Assembly: GCA_039888615.1 (NCBI GenBank)
Contig: JBDQQS010000004.1
Source of the DNA: Flavimaribacter sp039888615
GTDB lineage: Bacteria > Pseudomonadota > Alphaproteobacteria > Rhizobiales > Rhizobiaceae
Reading direction: 5' to 3' (one strand)
DNA length: 64,000 bases
Shown: positions 60,422-64,000 of the stretch, one piece after another
Position numbering within the stretch: position 1 is the first letter of the stretch
How the letters are laid out: every line of letters starts with the position of its first letter
Notes under the pieces: generated by a model
Told to the model about the DNA's origin: nothing
Seen by the model: only the letters and a program-made list of their open reading frames with translations
Database searches by the model: none
Program-made: the position numbers and the translations under genes

Positions 60422-61707
60422 TCTGGATCGCGCCGGTCGTCGCTGTCGTATTGCTTCTGTCCGGCCTCGCGCTTGCCTATGTCATCGGCGCAGCAAGCGT
60501 TCTCGCGTTTCTCGCCACCGACAACAGCCGCTATCTCGCGATCCTGCCGCAACAGATCTTTTCCAAGATCGACGTTTTTGCGCTGATGGCGATGCCACTC
60601 TTCATCCTGGCGGGGGAGATTATGAACCGGGCGGGCGTGACGCGCGCGTTGATCGATCTTTCCATGGCCCTTGTCGGCCGGCTCCGCGGCGGACTCGGTC
60701 ACGTCAACATCCTGACGAGTGTCTTCTTCGCCGGAATTTCAGGGTCGGCTGTCGCCGACGCCGCGGCGCTTTCGAACACCCTGGTCCCCGCCATGGAAGA
60801 GCGCGGCTACACGAAAACCTATGCCGGAGCGATCACCGCGGCTTCGGCGATCATCGGCCCGATTGTTCCACCATCGATTATCCTGATCTTCTATGGCGCA
60901 TTGATGGAAACATCGGTCTCGGCGCTGTTCATCGCGGGCATCGTGCCCGGCCTCGTTCTTGCCGCGGCGCTCTTCTCCGTCAACGCCTGGTTCGCCTGGA
61001 AACAGGATCATCCGCGGGCGACCAAGGGTGAGACGCCAGCGCTCCTGCGTACGTTCCTGGTGTCGCTTCCTGCGATCTGCCTGCCGCTCATCATCGTTGG
61101 CGGGATCGTTCTCGGCTGGATGACGCCGACCGAAGCCGCCGCCGTGGCTGTGATCGCGGCACTTGCCGCCGGACAATTCTATACTGGACTGACGGTGGAA
61201 GGGGTCGTCGAAAGCCTGAAGCGAACCGCGATCCTGACCGGATCGATCTTCATGATCCTGACAGCGGTCGCCGCGCTCGGTCACCTGGCCGCGCTGGAGC
61301 GAATTCCGGAAGCCATTTCGGCGATGGTCTCCAATCTGGGTCTCGGCCCACTGGAATACATGATCGCGATGAACGTCGTCTTCATTCTGGCCGGCATGGT
61401 GCTCGACATACCAGTGGCGTTGGCTTTGCTCGTGCCTCTCATGGCGCCGGTCGCCCTTGCCCAGGGCGTCGATCCAGTTCACCTGGGAATTGTTATCTGC
61501 TTCAATCTTTGTATCGGGCTGGTGTCGCCGCCTCTTGGCGGTTGTCTGCTCGTTGTGTCGGCAGTCAGCAAGGTCAACTATTGGGCTCTTGCGAGAGCGG
61601 TGCTGCCTTTTGTTGTCGTGGAAATAGGGGTTCTGGCGCTGCTTGTCGCCGTGCCGGAGATCAGCCTGGCGCTGCCGCGCGCCATGGGTTTGGTGGGAGG
61701 AGGCTGA
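60418..61707 (+). CDS. TRAP transporter large permease (DctM)
   Basis: A 429-residue membrane protein with about twelve helices. DctM motifs are visible (FFAGISGSAVADAAALSN, GPIVPPSIILIFYG, LDIPVALALLVPLM). It is the ion-coupled channel of a TRAP importer. It overlaps the FAD oxidoreductase gene by 4 bp and precedes the binding protein by 40 bp. The order large permease, binding protein, small permease is less common than P-Q-M. Confidence 0.93.
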   Translation: MIWIAPVVAVVLLLSGLALAYVIGAASVLAFLATDNSRYLAILPQQIFSKIDVFALMAMPLFILAGEIMNRAGVTRALIDLSMALVGRLRGGLGHVNILTSVFFAGISGSAVADAAALSNTLVPAMEERGYTKTYAGAITAASAIIGPIVPPSIILIFYGALMETSVSALFIAGIVPGLVLAAALFSVNAWFAWKQDHPRATKGETPALLRTFLVSLPAICLPLIIVGGIVLGWMTPTEAAAVAVIAALAAGQFYTGLTVEGVVESLKRTAILTGSIFMILTAVAALGHLAALERIPEAISAMVSNLGLGPLEYMIAMNVVFILAGMVLDIPVALALLVPLMAPVALAQGVDPVHLGIVICFNLCIGLVSPPLGGCLLVVSAVSKVNYWALARAVLPFVVVEIGVLALLVAVPEISLALPRAMGLVGGG

Positions 61708-61747
61708 CGCCCGAAGGGCGAGCCTGTCAAAACAAAGGAGAATGGAA

Positions 61748-62728
61748 ATGAAATATGCATCTCTTGCAACATCGGCCCTTTTCGGGCTGGCCTTGACGGT
61801 CGGTCAGGCGATGGCGGCGGATACCGTCAAGGTGGCGCTGGACAGCCCGCCCGATTTGGAACAGTCGGGAAGTTATGTCTGGGCGCATACCTTCGTGACC
61901 TATTTGAACGAGCACGGAATGACAGCCGAGGAATACCAGCGCGGCGCGCTCGGCGGAGACGACGAGCTACTCGACCAGGTCTCGCAGGGCCTCGTCGAAG
62001 TCGCGATGGCGCCGGTCAAGTCGGCCGGCGGGCTCGAAAGTCTGATTTTCGGTCTTTATCTGCCTTACTTCTTCACCGACATGGGTGAAGTCGACACCGC
62101 CCTTTATGACGGCGGCATGCTGGCGAAGATCAATGAAGGCACCACGCCGAAGGGCGTCAGGGTTCTCGCCGTCGACAGCGTTGGCGTTGGAACGGGCATC
62201 TTCAACACCAAGCATCCGGTCAACAAAATGGCCGATCTTGCAGATCTGCGCATGCGTGCGCTCGACGAAACCCAGATCGATCTGTTCGAAGCCTGGGGCT
62301 CCACGGGAACCGTCGTCAGCTGGGCCGAAGTGCCGAACGCGCTACAGACCGGTGTAGCCGACGGATATCTCAACCCGCCTTTCGTGCCGCTGATGTTTGG
62401 CCACACGGACTTCATCAAGCACTTCACCGACGCCAATATCTCCCAATCGGTTCGCATCGTGATCGCATCGGAAGACTGGTATGAAGGTCTGACCGATGAA
62501 GAGCGTACGACCGTCGATGACGCCGTCAAGGCCGCCGACAAGGCCAACCGCGACTGGCTGAGCGGTCGTTCCGGAATTCTCGGCAAACTGCGCGAAGCCG
62601 GCGTCGAAGTCGTGGAACTGACCGATGAAGCGCGCGACGAATTCGTCAAGGCGTCGGAAGCGATCTACAAGGACGGCCAGCTCACGGCCGAGCAGATCGA
62701 AGCCTGGACCATGGCAAAGTCGAAATAA
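61748..62728 (+). CDS. TRAP transporter substrate-binding protein (DctP)
   Basis: A 326-residue periplasmic protein with signal peptide (YASLATSALFGLALTVGQAMA). The start at 61748 is chosen because AAGGAG ends seven bases before it, while an ATG at 61742 would be too close. Typical DctP features include PVKSAGGLESLIFGLYLPYFF and the ADLRMRA segment with the arginine that usually binds the carboxylate of the ligand. It supplies the FAD oxidoreductase or the M81 enzyme with substrate. Confidence 0.92.
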   Translation: MKYASLATSALFGLALTVGQAMAADTVKVALDSPPDLEQSGSYVWAHTFVTYLNEHGMTAEEYQRGALGGDDELLDQVSQGLVEVAMAPVKSAGGLESLIFGLYLPYFFTDMGEVDTALYDGGMLAKINEGTTPKGVRVLAVDSVGVGTGIFNTKHPVNKMADLADLRMRALDETQIDLFEAWGSTGTVVSWAEVPNALQTGVADGYLNPPFVPLMFGHTDFIKHFTDANISQSVRIVIASEDWYEGLTDEERTTVDDAVKAADKANRDWLSGRSGILGKLREAGVEVVELTDEARDEFVKASEAIYKDGQLTAEQIEAWTMAKSK

Positions 62729-62748
62729 GCGCTGACGGGAACCGGGCG

Positions 62749-63276
62749 ATGCGCTCAGCGGCAGAAATCGTCGACAGGATATCGTCGACCTTGAATGGCG
62801 TCGCCCTGACGGGGGCGGCCCTGGCGATTGTCGTCATGGTCGCCTCCGCGGGGTTTCAGGTGATCGCCCGGTACATTTTCGACGCTCCGCCGATCTGGAC
62901 CGAGGAAACGGCCCGCTACGCAATGGTCTGGGCCGGACTTCTCGGCGCATCCGCTGCGTTTCGCATGAAGCAGGACCCGACCCTGTTTCCCGACATGGTC
63001 AAACGCGATGGCGGGCGTGGTCTCGCCCTCGCTCTGGTCCGCGCCGCTGGCGTTTTCATTTTCGTTGCGCCGATCCTTTACTATTCCTTCTTCGGACGAG
63101 GCATGAATATCGCCAAGGGGTTTCTGGCGCGCACGCTCGGCCGGGAAGCCGAGATGCTGGGCGTGCCGATGCTGTTTTTCACCGCAGCCATCCCCATAGC
63201 GTTCGCCTTTATCGTAGTTCACGTGATCGCCGATGTTCTCACGCGCCTTAGCCGGATTTCCGCGGCAGGCGAGTGA
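62749..63276 (+). CDS. TRAP transporter small permease (DctQ)
   Basis: A 175-residue protein with four membrane segments (GAALAIVVMVASAGFQVIAR, WAGLLGASAAF, and two later ones) and the DctQ-typical WTEETARYAMVWAGLLGAS near residue 45. It completes the TRAP importer. It starts 20 bp after the binding protein and is followed 66 bp later by the M81 gene. Confidence 0.9.
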   Translation: MRSAAEIVDRISSTLNGVALTGAALAIVVMVASAGFQVIARYIFDAPPIWTEETARYAMVWAGLLGASAAFRMKQDPTLFPDMVKRDGGRGLALALVRAAGVFIFVAPILYYSFFGRGMNIAKGFLARTLGREAEMLGVPMLFFTAAIPIAFAFIVVHVIADVLTRLSRISAAGE

Positions 63277-63342
63277 AACACCTGTCCATCTGAAGCGAGA
63301 GATTGCTCTCTCATCCCATCTGAGCATTCAGGAGCAGCCAGC

Positions 63343-64000
63343 ATGAAAGTATTCATTGGAGGCATCGCGACGGAGACAAACTCCTTCGCGCCTCTGCCAA
63401 CAGGAATGATCAGTTTCGAAGAAGGCATGATCGCCCATGGCGACGCTACGGCGAAACAGGCCGAGCCCTTTAGCGCGCCGCTTCATATCTGGCGTCGCAT
63501 GGCGGAAGCCGCTGGTCACAAGGTGGTCGAAGGCCTCTTCGCCTACGCCCAGCCGGGTGGACCGACCGTCAAGCCGGTCTATGAGGAATTGCGGGATGAA
63601 TTGCTGCAAAACCTGAAGGATGCGGGCGAGGTCGATGTCGTCCTGTTCGGCATGCACGGCGCAATGATCGCTGACGGTTATGATGACTGCGAGGGCGACA
63701 TCATCACGCGCGCGCGTCAGATTTGCGGCGAAAAGACCGTCATCGGCGCCGAACTCGACCCGCATTGCCACCTGACGGACGCAATGCTGGAAAACGCCAA
63801 TCTTCTTGTCTGCTTCAAGGAATATCCACACACGGACATTCCGGAGCGCGCCGAAGAGCTGTTCGCGCTCGCTGTTTCAGCGGCGGAAGGCAAGACGAAA
63901 CCGGTCATGGCGGATTTCGATTGCCGCATGATCAGCGCCTATCACACGCCGCGCGAACCGATGCGTGGGTTCGTCGACGCGATGAAGGCTGCAGAAGGCA
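63343..64000 (+). CDS. M81-family (MlrC-type) metallopeptidase, 3' end cut by window
   Basis: The first 219 residues of a protein that is usually about 480-500. The start KVFIGGIATETNSFAPLPTG and VLFGMHGAMIADGYDDCEGD are typical of the M81/MlrC family, with metal-binding residues in the GMHGAM...EGD and ELDPHCHLT segments. CAGGAG precedes the ATG. Family members cleave small peptides or amides; MlrC acts on linear microcystin fragments, but most members have unknown substrates. It belongs to the XRE-cupin/DAO/TRAP unit, so its substrate may be the imported compound. Confidence 0.9.
   Translation, partial: MKVFIGGIATETNSFAPLPTGMISFEEGMIAHGDATAKQAEPFSAPLHIWRRMAEAAGHKVVEGLFAYAQPGGPTVKPVYEELRDELLQNLKDAGEVDVVLFGMHGAMIADGYDDCEGDIITRARQICGEKTVIGAELDPHCHLTDAMLENANLLVCFKEYPHTDIPERAEELFALAVSAAEGKTKPVMADFDCRMISAYHTPREPMRGFVDAMKAAEG

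Noticed and set aside
1..64000. CRISPR arrays, insertion sequences, tRNA or rRNA genes, prophage
   Set aside because: I saw no regularly spaced repeats, transposase or integrase motifs, cloverleaf-like stretches or phage structural genes. A tRNAscan or repeat search could still find something missed by eye.

Overview
The window reads as a chromosomal segment of an alphaproteobacterium of the order Hyphomicrobiales (Rhizobiales). The strongest marker is a complete acpXL-fabZXL-fabF2XL-fabF1XL-adh2XL-lpxXL cluster (1438-6997), the rhizobial set that makes a very-long-chain hydroxy fatty acid and attaches it to lipid A. An FnrL/FnrN-type regulator next to hemN and ccoNOQP-ccoGHIS, and a taurine/xsc/tauR island, fit the same group and a metabolically versatile, possibly marine or host-associated, heterotroph. 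Coding density is high, codon use looks uniform by eye, and I see no rRNA, tRNA, CRISPR array or insertion sequence.

Layout. 1-8320: end of cbiB/cobD, an L,D-transpeptidase, the VLCFA-lipid A operon (minus strand), and a divergent Mrp/ApbC ATPase. 8435-9775: a DMT permease and two very small SD-led genes. 9865-18503: rutR and a seven-gene reductive pyrimidine catabolism/uptake operon (omega-transaminase, N-carbamoyl-beta-alanine amidohydrolase, dihydropyrimidinase, four ABC transporter genes), with a RutR-type palindrome in front and a GC-hairpin terminator behind. 18511-20737: a compact RiPP locus, made of a B12-binding radical SAM enzyme with a CX7CX2C cluster motif and a 101-residue precursor-like peptide. 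21151-25713: an adenylate cyclase/ATPase fusion and a GMC oxidoreductase. 25771-38077: an oxygen-responsive block (hemN, fnrL, hemerythrin-like protein, ccoNOQP, ccoGHIS) with FNR boxes in three intergenic regions and an Xre-RES toxin-antitoxin pair between fnrL and the oxidase genes.

38016-44037: an alpha/beta hydrolase, a stand-alone Lrp ligand-binding domain, a ferredoxin-reductase-like flavoprotein, a dimethylglycine/sarcosine dehydrogenase-like enzyme, and an MsrQ-like membrane protein with a PepSY-like protein. 44053-54175: the taurine island: tauCBA, a His-rich DUF4396 membrane protein, xsc, tauR, and a second dimethylglycine dehydrogenase-like gene whose promoter carries perfect tandem 11-bp repeats of the kind MocR regulators bind. 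54178-58508: a small protein, a solitary CoxL-type molybdopterin subunit, a VOC protein and two SRPBCC proteins. 58522-64000: an XRE-cupin regulator divergent from a DauA-like FAD oxidoreductase, a three-part TRAP transporter and the start of an M81 (MlrC-type) peptidase, cut by the window edge.

The best candidate for an undescribed system is the two-gene RiPP locus at 18511-20737. Next are the TauR-like repeats in front of the second dimethylglycine dehydrogenase homologue, and the pairing of an intact ketosynthase with a ketosynthase lacking the catalytic cysteine in the VLCFA operon. All family names come from motif recognition; no database search was run.
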